Part shown: positions 1-8,375 of the stretch, in pieces
Layout of the letters: every line of letters begins with the position of its first letter
Position numbering within the stretch: the first letter of the stretch is position 1
Assembly (NCBI RefSeq): GCF_023074185.1
Contig: NZ_JADPKY010000024.1
Coordinates: forward strand, 62,001-126,000
Source of the DNA: Bradyrhizobium sp. 132
GTDB taxonomy: Bacteria > Pseudomonadota > Alphaproteobacteria > Rhizobiales > Xanthobacteraceae
Length of the DNA stretch: 64,000 nt
Direction of reading: 5' to 3'
The notes under the pieces: model-generated
Told to the model about the DNA's origin: nothing
Seen by the model: the letters and a program-made list of their open reading frames with translations, nothing else
Databases searched by the model: none
Translations under genes and position numbers: made by a program

Positions 1-1686
1 AATCTCGGTCTGACACCGGAACAGCTCCGCCTGCTCGAGCGCACCTACACCCGCTTCCACCGCTCGGGCGCTGGCCTCTCCGAAGAGGCCAAGACGCGGA
101 TGGCGGAGATCAACGAGAGGCTCGCCCAGCTCGGCACCAGCTTCAGCCATCATCTGCTCGGCGACGAGCAGGAGTGGTTCATGGAGCTCGGCGAGGCCGA
201 CCGCCAGGGCCTGCCGGAGAGTTTTGTCGCCAGCGCCAAGGCTGCGGCAGAAGAACGTGGCATGGCCGGCAAGGCCATCGTCACCCTGTCGCGCTCCTCG
301 GTCGAACAGTTCCTGAAGAGCTCGGCCCGACGTGACCTGCGCGAGAAGGTCTACAAGGCTTTCACCGCGCGGGGCGACAACGGCAATTCCAACGATAACA
401 ACGCGACCATCGTCGAGGTCCTGAAGCTGCGCGAGGAAAGCGCCAATCTGCTGGGCTATCCGACCTTCGCAGCCTACCGGCTCGAGGATTCCATGGCCAA
501 GACGCCGGAAGCGGTGCGGGGCCTTCTGGAGCGGGTCTGGAAGCCGGCCAGGGCGCGCGCGCTTGCCGACCGCGACGACATGCAGGCGCTGATCACGGAA
601 GAGGGCGGAAATTTCAAGCTCGCCTCCTGGGATTGGCGCTTCTACGCCGAAAAGCTGCGCCTTCGGCGGGCCAATTTCGACGACGCTGCGATCAAGCCGT
701 ATCTCGCGCTCGACCACATGATCGCCGCCGCCTTCGACTGCGCCACGCGCCTGTTCGGCATCACCTTCGCCGAGCGCAAGGACGTTCCGGTCTGGCACCC
801 GGATGTCCGGGTCTGGGAGGTGAGGGGCAAGGACGGCAAGCACAAGGCGCTATTCTATGGCGACTACTTCGCCCGGACGTCGAAACGCTCCGGCGCCTGG
901 ATGACCTCGCTGCGCGATCAACAGAAGCTCGACGGCGAGGTCGCGCCACTGATCCTCAACATCTGCAACTTCTCCAAGGGCGCAGGCGGGGAACCCTCGC
1001 TGCTGTCGCCCGACGATGCCCGCACGCTGTTCCACGAGTTCGGCCACGCCCTGCACGGCATGCTCTCCAACGTGACCTATCCGTCGCTGTCGGGCACCTC
1101 CGTGTTCACCGACTTCGTCGAACTGCCGTCGCAGCTCTACGAGCACTGGCAGGAGCGGCCCGAGGTGCTGCAGCAATTCGCCCGCCACTACCAAACCGGC
1201 GAGCCGCTGCCGGACGATCTGCTGCAACGGTTCCTTGCCGCGCGAAAATTCAACCAGGGCTTTGCCACGGTCGAGTTCGTCTCCTCGGCGCTGGTCGATC
1301 TCGAATTCCATACCCAGCCGGCCTCCGCCGCGCAGGATGTCCGCGCCTTCGAAAAGAAGGAGCTGGAGAAGATCGGCATGCCCGAGGAGATCTCGCTGCG
1401 CCACCGGCCGACCCAGTTCGGTCACATCTTCACCGGCGATCATTATGCCGCGGGCTATTACAGCTACATGTGGTCGGAGGTGATGGACGCCGACGCCTTC
1501 GGTGCGTTCGAGGAGGCCGGCAACATCTTCGATCCTGAGGTCGCCAAGCGCCTGCACGACGACATCTACTCCTCGGGTGGATCGGTCGATCCTGAAGTTG
1601 CCTATGAGGCGTTCCGCGGCCGCCCGCCGGAGCCGGACGCGCTGCTGCGCCGCCGCGGTCTGCTCGACGACGCAAAGGTCGCCTGA
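1..1686 (+). CDS. M3 family oligopeptidase (5' end outside window)
   Basis: Zinc metallopeptidase of the M3 (thimet oligopeptidase / peptidyl-dipeptidase Dcp) family, a cytoplasmic enzyme that degrades short peptides. The frame is open from base 1, so the gene starts upstream; 561 codons are visible and family members are usually longer, so the N-terminal helical part is missing. The zinc motif HEFGH is at visible codons 345-349 (bases 1033-1047), and a Glu 25 residues further on (codon 374, in FVELPSQ) fits the third ligand. The H-x-x-Y-x(6)-Y-type substrate-binding region near the C terminus is also visible (GDHYAAGYYSYMW). The stop codon shares its last A with the next gene's ATG, suggesting co-transcription. 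Whether it is an OpdA-type or Dcp-type enzyme cannot be decided here. Confidence 0.93.
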   Translation, partial: NLGLTPEQLRLLERTYTRFHRSGAGLSEEAKTRMAEINERLAQLGTSFSHHLLGDEQEWFMELGEADRQGLPESFVASAKAAAEERGMAGKAIVTLSRSSVEQFLKSSARRDLREKVYKAFTARGDNGNSNDNNATIVEVLKLREESANLLGYPTFAAYRLEDSMAKTPEAVRGLLERVWKPARARALADRDDMQALITEEGGNFKLASWDWRFYAEKLRLRRANFDDAAIKPYLALDHMIAAAFDCATRLFGITFAERKDVPVWHPDVRVWEVRGKDGKHKALFYGDYFARTSKRSGAWMTSLRDQQKLDGEVAPLILNICNFSKGAGGEPSLLSPDDARTLFHEFGHALHGMLSNVTYPSLSGTSVFTDFVELPSQLYEHWQERPEVLQQFARHYQTGEPLPDDLLQRFLAARKFNQGFATVEFVSSALVDLEFHTQPASAAQDVRAFEKKELEKIGMPEEISLRHRPTQFGHIFTGDHYAAGYYSYMWSEVMDADAFGAFEEAGNIFDPEVAKRLHDDIYSSGGSVDPEVAYEAFRGRPPEPDALLRRRGLLDDAKVA

Positions 1687-2324
1687 TGGGCATGCGTGCC
1701 CTGTTCGGACTGCTGCTCGCCATCGCCCTGTCGCTTGCGGCAGGAACGGCGAGCGCGCATCCGCATGTCTGGATTACGGCGACGAGCGAGCTGCTCTACG
1801 CTGAGGACGGCACCATCACCGGCGTCCGCCACTCCTGGACGTTTGACGACATGTTCTCGGCCTATGCGGTGCAAGGGCTCGAGAGCAAGACCAAGGGCGC
1901 CTATACGCGCGAGGAGCTCGGGCCGCTGGCGCAGACCAATGTCGAATCGCTGAAGGAATATGCCTACTTCACCTTTGCGCGAGCCGACGGCAAGAAGGAG
2001 CGATTCCAGGAGCCGGTCGACTACTTCCTCGACTACAAGGACACGGTCCTGACGCTGCACTTCACGCTGCCGCTGAAGAACCCGGTCAAGCCAAGGCAAT
2101 TGGTGCTCGAAGTGTTCGACCGCTCCTTCTTCATCGACTTCCAGATGGCCAAGGACAATCCGGTCAAGCTGGTCGGCGCGCCCGCCGGTTGCCAGATGAA
2201 GCTTGATCGGCCCAGTGACGGCTCCGCCACCGCCCAGAAGCTCAACGAGCAGACCTTCATGAACGGCGAGAACTCGAATTTCGGCATGATGTTCGCCAAC
2301 AAGATCACGGTGGATTGCCCTTGA
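1686..2324 (+). CDS. DUF1007 family periplasmic protein
   Basis: Protein of 212 residues with a clear Sec signal peptide (hydrophobic run ending TASA-HPHVWI, residues 1-24). The mature part starts with the H-P-H-V-W motif that typifies DUF1007 proteins. These are routinely encoded next to NicO-type metal transporters and are thought to be periplasmic partners of them; no biochemical role is established that I know of. The start ATG overlaps the M3 peptidase stop by one base, and the gene overlaps the transporter downstream by four bases, so the two are probably translationally coupled. The N-terminal histidines could bind Ni or Co, but that is inference. Confidence 0.88.
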   Translation: MGMRALFGLLLAIALSLAAGTASAHPHVWITATSELLYAEDGTITGVRHSWTFDDMFSAYAVQGLESKTKGAYTREELGPLAQTNVESLKEYAYFTFARADGKKERFQEPVDYFLDYKDTVLTLHFTLPLKNPVKPRQLVLEVFDRSFFIDFQMAKDNPVKLVGAPAGCQMKLDRPSDGSATAQKLNEQTFMNGENSNFGMMFANKITVDCP

Positions 2325-3433
2325 AGCCGCAACTCTCCCCGCTCGCCCGCGGGCTGCTCGCCTGCGCCGCCATTGTGCTGGTCGTAAGCGTGGTCGATGC
2401 CGCGCTCCACGATCTCCTCGCGCAAAACCCGTTCGGCGCGCCGCGCACCACCCAGCCAGCAGCCCCCGAGGCCAACGGCGTCATCGGCTGGCTCCTGGCA
2501 AAACAGTCGGAATTCTATCGCCAGATGTCGGCGACCATCCGCGCCGCGAAGTCCGACGGCTCGGCGGTGTGGACGCTGCTCTTCATCTCGTTCGCCTATG
2601 GCATCTTCCACGCGGCCGGCCCCGGCCACGGCAAGGCGGTGATCGCCTCCTATCTCGTCGCCAATCGTGAGACCGCCCGGCGCGGCATCGTGCTGTCATT
2701 TGCCTCGGCGCTGATGCAGTCGCTGGTGGCGATCCTGATCGTCGGCGTCTCGGCCTGGGTGCTGAATGCGACCGCCAAGACCATGTGCAAGGCGGAAGGC
2801 GCGATCGAGATCGCAAGCTATGCCCTGATCGCGCTGTTCGGCCTGCGCCTGGTCTGGGTCAAGGGCCGCACTTTCATCCGTGCCCTCCAGGCAGTTCAGC
2901 CAGTGCCGGCGATCGCGGGCGTGCCGCATGACCACCATGATCACGGCCACCATCATCACGATGCGCATGATCATCGACCCCATGATCACAGTCACGACCA
3001 CGCGCACGCCCATCATCACCACGAGCATGACCACGTCCATGACGAGCATTGCGGCCATTCCCACGGTCCCGCGCCGAGCGAGCTCGCCGGCCCCGGCGGC
3101 TGGGGACGCGGCTTCGGCGCGATCCTGACCGTCGGCATCCGCCCCTGTTCGGGCGCGATCCTGGTGCTGGTGTTCGCGCTGGCCCAAGGTCTGTTCTGGG
3201 CAGGCATCGCCGCGACCTTGCTGATGGGGCTCGGCACCGCGATCACGGTCGCCGCCATCGCGGTGGTCGCCGTCTCCGCCAAGGACATCGCCGCCCGCCT
3301 CAGCGCCGGGCGCGACGGCGGTGGTGCGCTGTTCATGCGCGGCATCGAATTCGCCGCCGCCGGCCTCGTGCTGCTGTTCGGCGCCGGCCTGTTGTTGGGT
3401 TACATCGCGGCTGAGCGGACGACGTGTTTTTGA
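2321..3433 (+). CDS. NicO-family nickel/cobalt transporter with His-rich loop
   Basis: Integral membrane protein (370 residues) of the NicO/RcnA group that moves Ni or Co across the inner membrane. Visible marks are the H-A-A-G-P-G-H-G-K segment in an early membrane helix, a G-I-R-P-C-S-G transporter motif after the loop, and about 45 residues dominated by His and Asp (roughly bases 2927-3070) between the two membrane halves, which suits metal buffering or sensing. I chose the TTG at 2321 because it forms a TTGA overlap with the DUF1007 stop; a TTG at 2315 would add two residues. Direction (uptake or efflux) cannot be read from the sequence; pairing with DUF1007 is the usual family context. 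Confidence 0.88.
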   Translation: MKPQLSPLARGLLACAAIVLVVSVVDAALHDLLAQNPFGAPRTTQPAAPEANGVIGWLLAKQSEFYRQMSATIRAAKSDGSAVWTLLFISFAYGIFHAAGPGHGKAVIASYLVANRETARRGIVLSFASALMQSLVAILIVGVSAWVLNATAKTMCKAEGAIEIASYALIALFGLRLVWVKGRTFIRALQAVQPVPAIAGVPHDHHDHGHHHHDAHDHRPHDHSHDHAHAHHHHEHDHVHDEHCGHSHGPAPSELAGPGGWGRGFGAILTVGIRPCSGAILVLVFALAQGLFWAGIAATLLMGLGTAITVAAIAVVAVSAKDIAARLSAGRDGGGALFMRGIEFAAAGLVLLFGAGLLLGYIAAERTTCF

Positions 3434-3444
3434 GCAAGACTCTC

Positions 3445-3581
3445 GTGCCCCGGACGCAGCGCAGCGTCCCTTCGACGGTGCGCTGCAGAGTCGGGGCCCA
3501 TGTCTCCGTAGGGTAGCGGGTGGCCTTCTGGGTCCCGGCTCTGCGGAGCAGCGCAAGCGCGCTGCACCGCGTCCGGGACAC
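3445..3581. repeat. Palindromic repeat family B, copy 1
   Basis: Long imperfect inverted repeat. It opens with gtgccccggacgc, closes with gcgtccgggacac, and has inner arms ggggccca / tgggtcccggctctgc. A second copy lies at 57294-57399 with the same outer and inner arms. This copy fills the gap between two convergent genes (NicO transporter and MAPEG), so it could serve as a bidirectional 3'-end structure. It resembles dispersed palindromes I recall from Bradyrhizobium genomes. Confidence 0.75.
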
Positions 3582-3587
3582 GGCGCG

Positions 3588-3986
3588 TCACACCGGCAGA
3601 AACCGCTTCAACACCGGCATGAAGAAGATCCCGAGATTGATCGCAAAGCCGATGCTCCAAAGGATGGAGCGCAGCGTCGGGCGGTTGCCGAGATAGGTCA
3701 GCACATAGGCGATCCGCACGATCAGGAACAGCGCCGCGAGCTCGTCGACCAGGCGCTGCGGCGAATCCCTGTATTCGGCGAGCAGCACTGCGAAAGCAAA
3801 GAACGGAAAGGTCTCGATGCCGTTCTGGTGCGCGCCGAGCGCGCGCTGCGCGATGGCGTCCTGATAGAAGGCGGGATCACGCGGCCGCGAATTGTCGAAG
3901 CTGCGAAATCTGATCCATTTGATCGAGCCGATCGTTAACAGATAGAGCAGCAATGCTCCAAAGACGCACCATTCCGCGAGCGTCAT
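3588..3986 (-). CDS. MAPEG family membrane protein
   Basis: Membrane protein of 132 residues with four predicted helices, matching the size and pattern of the MAPEG family (membrane-associated proteins in eicosanoid and glutathione metabolism; bacterial members often have unknown substrates). Family-like segments are R-A-L-G-A-H-Q-N-G-I-E-T-F-P-F-F, with the conserved Gln-Asn/Glu between helices 1 and 2, and the helix-3 segment ending R-I-A-Y-V-L-T-Y. It is divergent from hemH, with about 83 bp between the two starts. Bacterial MAPEG proteins are often annotated only as hypothetical, and a glutathione-transferase role is not shown here. Confidence 0.88.
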   Translation of the reverse strand: MTLAEWCVFGALLLYLLTIGSIKWIRFRSFDNSRPRDPAFYQDAIAQRALGAHQNGIETFPFFAFAVLLAEYRDSPQRLVDELAALFLIVRIAYVLTYLGNRPTLRSILWSIGFAINLGIFFMPVLKRFLPV

Positions 3987-4069
3987 CTTTCCTCTCCCCG
4001 CTTGAGTGCGACCCTAGCGAAACAGGCCTCATCTTGACAAGTTCGGAGCAACGCGCGACCCAACGATAC

Positions 4070-5107
4070 ATGACGACAATTGCCCCCATCGCAGCCGCGA
4101 AGCAGGCCGTCCGGTCCGGTCTGCCGCGCGTCGGCGTGCTGCTGGTCAATCTCGGCACGCCTGATACGGCCGATGCGCCGGGTGTGAGGGTCTATCTCAA
4201 AGAGTTCCTTTCGGACGCCCGCGTCATCGAGGATCAGGGCTTGATTTGGCAGTTCGTGCTGAACGGCATCATCCTGCGCACCCGCCCCCGCGCCAAGGCG
4301 CGCGACTATCTCAAGATCTGGAACACCCAGAGGAACGAGTCGCCGCTCAAGACCATCACGCGCTCGCAGAGCGACAAGCTCGGAGCCATGCTGTCGGACC
4401 GCGACCACGTCACGGTGGAGTGGGCGATGCGCTACGGCAATCCCTCGATCAAGTCGGGCGTTGATGCGCTGATCGCGAAGGGCTGCGATCGCATCCTTGC
4501 CGTACCTCTCTATCCGCAATATTCCGCCGCGACATCGGCCACCGTCTGCGACGAGGTGTTTCGCGTGCTTGCGCGGCTGCGCGCGCAGCCGACGCTGCGG
4601 GTGACACCGCCTTACTATGAGGACGAAGCCTATATCGAGGCGCTCGCCACCTCGATCGAGACGCATCTGGCGAGCCTGCCGTTCAAGCCGGAGCTGATCG
4701 TCGCCTCATTCCACGGCATGCCGAAGGCCTACGTGGACAAGGGCGATCCTTATCAGGGCCAATGCGTGGCCACGACGGAGGCGCTGCGACGCCGGCTCGG
4801 CATGGACGAGACGAAACTGCTGCTGACGTTCCAGTCGCGCTTCGGATTCGACGAGTGGCTCCAGCCCTACACCGACAAGACCATGGAGCGTCTGGCGAAA
4901 GAGGGCGTGCGCCGGATCGCGGTCGTGACGCCCGGCTTTTCCGCCGACTGTCTGGAGACGCTGGAGGAGATCGCGCAGGAAAATGCCGAGATATTCAAGC
5001 ACAATGGCGGCGAGCAGTTTTCCGCGATCCCCTGCCTCAACGACAGCGATCCCGGCATGGATGTGATCCGGACGCTGGTGCTGCGCGAGCTTCAGGGCTG
5101 GATCTGA
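4070..5107 (+). CDS. hemH: Ferrochelatase
   Basis: Inserts Fe(II) into protoporphyrin IX, the last step of heme synthesis, on the cytoplasmic face of the membrane. The 345-residue product has the ferrochelatase start V-G-V-L-L-V-N-L-G-T-P-D, the metal-site His in S-F-H-G-M-P, and the C-terminal signature L-T-F-Q-S-R-F-G followed by E-W-L-Q-P-Y-T. The frame is open further upstream (to 3953), but the ATG at 4070 gives the usual family length and the upstream part overlaps the divergent MAPEG gene. The next gene, a solute-binding protein, begins 10 bp downstream and may be co-transcribed, although no functional link to heme is evident. Confidence 0.96.
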   Translation: MTTIAPIAAAKQAVRSGLPRVGVLLVNLGTPDTADAPGVRVYLKEFLSDARVIEDQGLIWQFVLNGIILRTRPRAKARDYLKIWNTQRNESPLKTITRSQSDKLGAMLSDRDHVTVEWAMRYGNPSIKSGVDALIAKGCDRILAVPLYPQYSAATSATVCDEVFRVLARLRAQPTLRVTPPYYEDEAYIEALATSIETHLASLPFKPELIVASFHGMPKAYVDKGDPYQGQCVATTEALRRRLGMDETKLLLTFQSRFGFDEWLQPYTDKTMERLAKEGVRRIAVVTPGFSADCLETLEEIAQENAEIFKHNGGEQFSAIPCLNDSDPGMDVIRTLVLRELQGWI

Positions 5108-5117
5108 GGAGCGCCCC

Positions 5118-6095
5118 ATGAACCGCCGCGAGATTCTGGCGCTCCTTGGGATGACCGCAGCGCTGCCGGCTTCAGCGCTGGCGCAGCAGCCGAATGCGAC
5201 GCGGCGGCTCGGCGTGCTCTCGGTCACTGCGGCCGACGATGGGATCGGGCAGACGCGAAGCGCCATCCTGGTCGAGGCGCTCGCCGGCCATGGCTGGAAG
5301 GAGCACGCCAGCCTCAAGATCGATTGGCGTAACGGCGGCGGCGACCGCGCGCGCATCGCGCAACTCGCCGACGAACTCGTGGCGCTCAAGCCCGACATCC
5401 TGCTTGCGGTCGGAACGCCCTCGGTGGAGGAGCTGCGCCGGCGCACCACGACGATCCCGATCGTGTTCGCCGTCGTCACCGATCCCGTCAGCCAGGGCTT
5501 CGTCCAGAATCTCGCCCATCCCGGCGGCAACGTCACCGGCTTCACCGATTACGACGGCCCGCTGGCCGGCAAATGGCTGGAGATGCTGACGCAGGTCACG
5601 CCAAAACTGTCCCGTGTCTTCGTCGTCTACAATCCCGCCACCGCGCCGTTCGCGCCGCTGATGCTGCGCACCATCGAGGACGCGGGCCGCGCGCTCCATG
5701 TGACGGTGGAGCCTGCGCCCGTGCACGACACCGCCTCGATCGCCGCGCTGGCCTCGCGAAAGGACGGCGGACTGCTGGTGCTGCCGGACTTCTTCACCAT
5801 GGCCAACCGCGCGCACCTCCTGGCGGCGATCGGTGAAGCGGGCGTGCCGGCAGTGTTCTGGAGCCGCACCTTCGTCGACGAGGGCGGGCTGATGTCCTAC
5901 AGCACCGACAGTGCCGAGCAGCTCCGCCGCGCCGCCTCCTACATCGACCGCATCCTGAAGGGTGCGCAAGCGGCCGACCTCCCGGTCCAGAATCCGACCA
6001 AGTTCGAGCTGGCGATCAACTTGAAGACGGCCAGGGCAATCGGCGTCACGCTTCCGCCAAGCCTGCTCGCAACCGCGAACGAGGTCATCGAATAG
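5118..6095 (+). CDS. ABC-type solute-binding protein (PF04392-type)
   Basis: Periplasmic binding protein of 325 residues of the type often called 'ABC transporter substrate-binding protein' (PF04392), distantly related to sugar- and amino-acid-binding folds. It starts with a Tat/Sec-like leader containing RRE and ending ASALAQQ. Family-like segments are I-P-I-V-F-A-V-V-T-D-P-V, followed by G-G-N-V-T-G-F and, near the C terminus, the L-P-V-Q-x-P-T-K-F-E-L-x-I-N-L-K-T-A signature. The start is 10 bp after the hemH stop with a GAGG Shine-Dalgarno. No permease or ATPase lies nearby, which is common for these proteins in Bradyrhizobium; the ligand is unknown. Confidence 0.85.
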   Translation: MNRREILALLGMTAALPASALAQQPNATRRLGVLSVTAADDGIGQTRSAILVEALAGHGWKEHASLKIDWRNGGGDRARIAQLADELVALKPDILLAVGTPSVEELRRRTTTIPIVFAVVTDPVSQGFVQNLAHPGGNVTGFTDYDGPLAGKWLEMLTQVTPKLSRVFVVYNPATAPFAPLMLRTIEDAGRALHVTVEPAPVHDTASIAALASRKDGGLLVLPDFFTMANRAHLLAAIGEAGVPAVFWSRTFVDEGGLMSYSTDSAEQLRRAASYIDRILKGAQAADLPVQNPTKFELAINLKTARAIGVTLPPSLLATANEVIE

Positions 6096-6292
6096 AATTC
6101 GGCTGCGACCGCTGGCATGGCTGGATTCGTTAACGTCCGCCGCTAGGTCTGCGCCTGCACGCTTTCAAGAGCGCCTCGCAAATACATAATCGCGGCCATT
6201 CCCTCTCCCTGCGTCTTGTGCAGAATCGCGCCAATGCCGACGTGAGTCGCGACCGCTGAACCGGTGGGGTCGCATTCCCGACCAATGACAGC

Positions 6293-6313
6293 GCGGGAAA
6301 GACCTTTTCCCGC
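6293..6313 (+). promoter_or_regulatory. Leader hairpin abutting the SPFH gene's ribosome-binding site
   Basis: Perfect 8-bp inverted repeat GCGGGAAA / TTTCCCGC with a 5-base loop, ending four bases before the GGAGG that precedes the ATG at 6326. In the mRNA it would form a stable stem just upstream of the ribosome site, so it could influence initiation or protect the 5' end. There is no T run after it, so it is not a standard terminator. Confidence 0.45.
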
Positions 6314-6325
6314 CTCGGAGGAAAT

Positions 6326-7330
6326 ATGAGCGGTTTCGACATTTTCGCGATTGTTCTGGTTTTGCTCGTCATCGTCACGCTGGTTGCCGGCGTGAAAACG
6401 GTGCCGCAGGGCTATGACTGGACCATCGAGCGGTTCGGCAAATACACCCAGACGCTGAGCCCCGGGCTCAATCTGATCGTGCCCTATTTCGATCGCGTCG
6501 GGCGCAAGATCAACATGATGGAGCAGGTGATCTCGATACCTGAGCAGGAGGTGATCACCAAGGACAACGCCACGGTCACGGTCGACGGCGTCGCCTTCTT
6601 CCAGGTATTCGATGCCGCGAAGGCGAGCTACGAAGTCTCCAATCTGGAGCAGGCGATCATCGTGCTGACCATGACCAATATCCGTTCGGTGATGGGCTCC
6701 ATGGATCTCGACCAGGTGCTGTCGCATCGCGATGAGATCAACGAGCGCCTGCTGCGCGTCGTCGACGCCGCGGTCTCGCCGTGGGGTCTCAAGGTCAACC
6801 GCATCGAGATCAAGGACATCGTGCCGCCCGCCGATCTCGTCGAGGCGATGGGCCGGCAGATGAAGGCCGAGCGCGTCAAACGCGCCGATATTCTCGCGGC
6901 CGAAGGCCAGCGCCAGTCCGAGATCTTGCGTGCAGAGGGCGCCAAGCAGGGCCAGATTCTCCAGGCCGAAGGCCGCAAGGAAGCTGCATTCCGCGACGCC
7001 GAGGCCCGCGAACGTTCCGCGGAGGCCGAGGCCAAGGCGACGCTTGTGGTATCGGAAGCCATTGCCAAGGGTGATATCTCCGCGTTGAACTATTTTATCG
7101 CGGACAAGTATATCAAGGCGTTCGGGCAGCTGGCCGACTCGCCGAACCAGAAGATCATCATGCTTCCGGTCGAAGCGATGAGCATGCTGGGTTCGCTCGC
7201 CGGCATCGGCGAGATTGCGAAGGCGACGTTCGGCGAAAGTGCGGCGTCCGCGGCCGCTGCCGCTCGCCGCGGCGGTTCGGTGCCGTCGTCCAGCCCCACG
7301 CCGCCGGCGGTGCCGCCACGGCAGGGATAG
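6326..7330 (+). CDS. SPFH/Band 7 (stomatin-like, QmcA-type) membrane protein
   Basis: Stomatin/paraslipin-type protein of 334 residues. It has an N-terminal membrane anchor (residues 5-22), then the Band 7 domain starting V-P-Q-G-Y-D-W-T-I-E-R-F-G-K and containing P-E-Q-E-V-I-T-K-D-N-A. A long Ala/Glu/Gln-rich coiled coil (about 175-240) and a Pro/Ser-rich tail follow. Such proteins build oligomeric scaffolds in membrane microdomains and often work with an NfeD partner and membrane proteases. An NfeD-like gene follows 72 bp downstream, the standard pairing. The start has a strong CGGAGGAAAT ribosome site and a hairpin directly upstream of it. Confidence 0.93.
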   Translation: MSGFDIFAIVLVLLVIVTLVAGVKTVPQGYDWTIERFGKYTQTLSPGLNLIVPYFDRVGRKINMMEQVISIPEQEVITKDNATVTVDGVAFFQVFDAAKASYEVSNLEQAIIVLTMTNIRSVMGSMDLDQVLSHRDEINERLLRVVDAAVSPWGLKVNRIEIKDIVPPADLVEAMGRQMKAERVKRADILAAEGQRQSEILRAEGAKQGQILQAEGRKEAAFRDAEARERSAEAEAKATLVVSEAIAKGDISALNYFIADKYIKAFGQLADSPNQKIIMLPVEAMSMLGSLAGIGEIAKATFGESAASAAAAARRGGSVPSSSPTPPAVPPRQG

Positions 7331-7402
7331 TCACAGCGCACCCCCGGAAGCGGACACCGGTTTTCCGATAAGGGCATGCGTCTAAAATAAAGAGGTCGTG
7401 TC

Positions 7403-7846
7403 ATGACCGACATGTTCGTATCGCTCGGCACCTGGAACTGGCTGATCTTCGGCTTCATCCTGATGGTGCTGGAGGTGCTGGCGCCGGGGATCTTCCTGTT
7501 CTGGCTCGGGCTCGCCGCGATTTTGGTCGGCCTGATCTCGTTCGCGATTGTCGTGTCCTGGCAGATCCAGCTCGTGATGTTCGCTGCGTTCGCCGCCGCC
7601 GCCGTGCCGGTGTGGCGCCGGCTCGCGCGGCCGAGGGCGGATGCGAGTGCCAGCCCCTTCCTCAACAAGCGCGCGGACGCGCTCCTGGGCCGCGAGTTCA
7701 CGCTGGAGAAGCCGATCATCGACGGCAACGGCACCATGCGTATCGGCGACACGGTGTGGCGCGTCGCCGGCCCGGATACGCCGGCGGGGACACGTGTGAA
7801 GGTGGTGCAGGTGGACGGTGCGAATCTGACGGTGGCGGCGACGTAG
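7403..7846 (+). CDS. NfeD-family membrane protein
   Basis: Small protein of 147 residues: two or three N-terminal membrane helices (residues 10-65), then a soluble C-terminal OB-fold-like NfeD domain (L-L-G-R-E-F-T-L followed by G-D-T-V-W-R-V and G-T-R-V-K-V-V). This is the short, protease-less NfeD type that pairs with stomatin-like proteins to organise membrane regions. It follows the SPFH gene on the same strand with an AGAGGTC ribosome site, and the two very likely form one operon. A palindromic repeat (family A) begins 13 bp after its stop. Confidence 0.92.
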   Translation: MTDMFVSLGTWNWLIFGFILMVLEVLAPGIFLFWLGLAAILVGLISFAIVVSWQIQLVMFAAFAAAAVPVWRRLARPRADASASPFLNKRADALLGREFTLEKPIIDGNGTMRIGDTVWRVAGPDTPAGTRVKVVQVDGANLTVAAT

Positions 7847-7858
7847 CTGTTGTCTCCC

Positions 7859-7938
7859 CGTCATTGCGAGCGAAGCGAAGCAATCCAGCCTGTCTCCGCG
7901 GAAAGATTCTGGATTGCTTCGCTCCGCTCGCAATGACG
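7859..7938. repeat. Palindromic repeat family A, copy 1
   Basis: About 30-base imperfect inverted arms. The left arm starts cgtcattgcgagcgaagc and the right arm ends gctcgcaatgacg, with a short central spacer containing tctccgcgg. Further copies are at 55859-55934, 56672-56751 and 59186-59270. This copy sits between the convergent NfeD and HxlR genes and would fold into a long hairpin on either strand. Confidence 0.85.
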
Positions 7939-7964
7939 AGTTTGTCAGGACCGCGTCGCCAGAC

Positions 7965-8303
7965 TTAGGCGCCTCTCTTGCTGCGCCACCGCTCCGCAAA
8001 CCTGTGCAGCGGTATGAACGTCTCGCACAGCTCCCGCCCCAGCGCCGTCAGCCCATAACCTCCACCTTCGCCCAACTCCACGAACCCGGCCTCGCGCAGC
8101 TCGCTCAGCCGCGCTTGAAGCACGGTCGGCGAGGCCTCGTCGCAGGCAGTGCGCAAGCCGCGCGAGGTGAGGGGGGCTTCGCGTAATTCCCACAGGATAC
8201 GCAGGCTCCAGCGTCGCCCCAGGAGGTCGAGCAGCGCCATGACCGGTCGACCCGTGCGCGAACCACGGACGCTACGCGATCTGGAAGCGGACTGTTTCGC
8301 CAT
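7965..8303 (-). CDS. HxlR-type winged-helix transcriptional regulator
   Basis: Regulator of 112 residues with the HxlR winged-helix signature: G-R-R-W-S-L-R-I-L-W-E-L, then F/L-R-x-C-x-E-x-S-P-T-V-L-Q-A-R-L-S-E-L and the wing G-Y-G-L-T-A-L-G-R-E-L. HxlR proteins bind as dimers to short palindromes near their own promoters and often respond to aldehydes, quinones or oxidants. It is divergent from a CMD-family gene, and two GCTACA-N5-TGTAGC palindromes lie between them starting 20 bp from this gene's ATG, a convincing arrangement for autoregulation and control of the neighbour. Its inducer is unknown. Confidence 0.9.
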   Translation of the reverse strand: MAKQSASRSRSVRGSRTGRPVMALLDLLGRRWSLRILWELREAPLTSRGLRTACDEASPTVLQARLSELREAGFVELGEGGGYGLTALGRELCETFIPLHRFAERWRSKRGA

Positions 8304-8322
8304 CGTCGCCCTCTTGCGTATT

Positions 8323-8361
8323 GCTACAAATAATGTAGCGTGATGCTACAGTAAATGTAGC
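8323..8361. promoter_or_regulatory. Twin palindromic operator for the HxlR regulator
   Basis: Two perfect palindromes, GCTACA-aataa-TGTAGC (8323-8339) and GCTACA-gtaaa-TGTAGC (8345-8361), lie in the 72-bp gap between the divergent HxlR and CMD genes. Their centres are 22 bp apart, about two helical turns, so two dimers would sit on the same DNA face. The second ends 14 bp before the CMD start codon, overlapping the likely promoter or leader. Binding by the adjacent regulator is inference. Confidence 0.78.
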
Positions 8362-8375
8362 AAGGGAGGCAGCCG

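Noticed and set aside
5118..6095. Heme-related function for the binding protein after hemH
   Set aside because: It belongs to a widespread binding-protein family with no heme motif; short spacing alone does not support a link.
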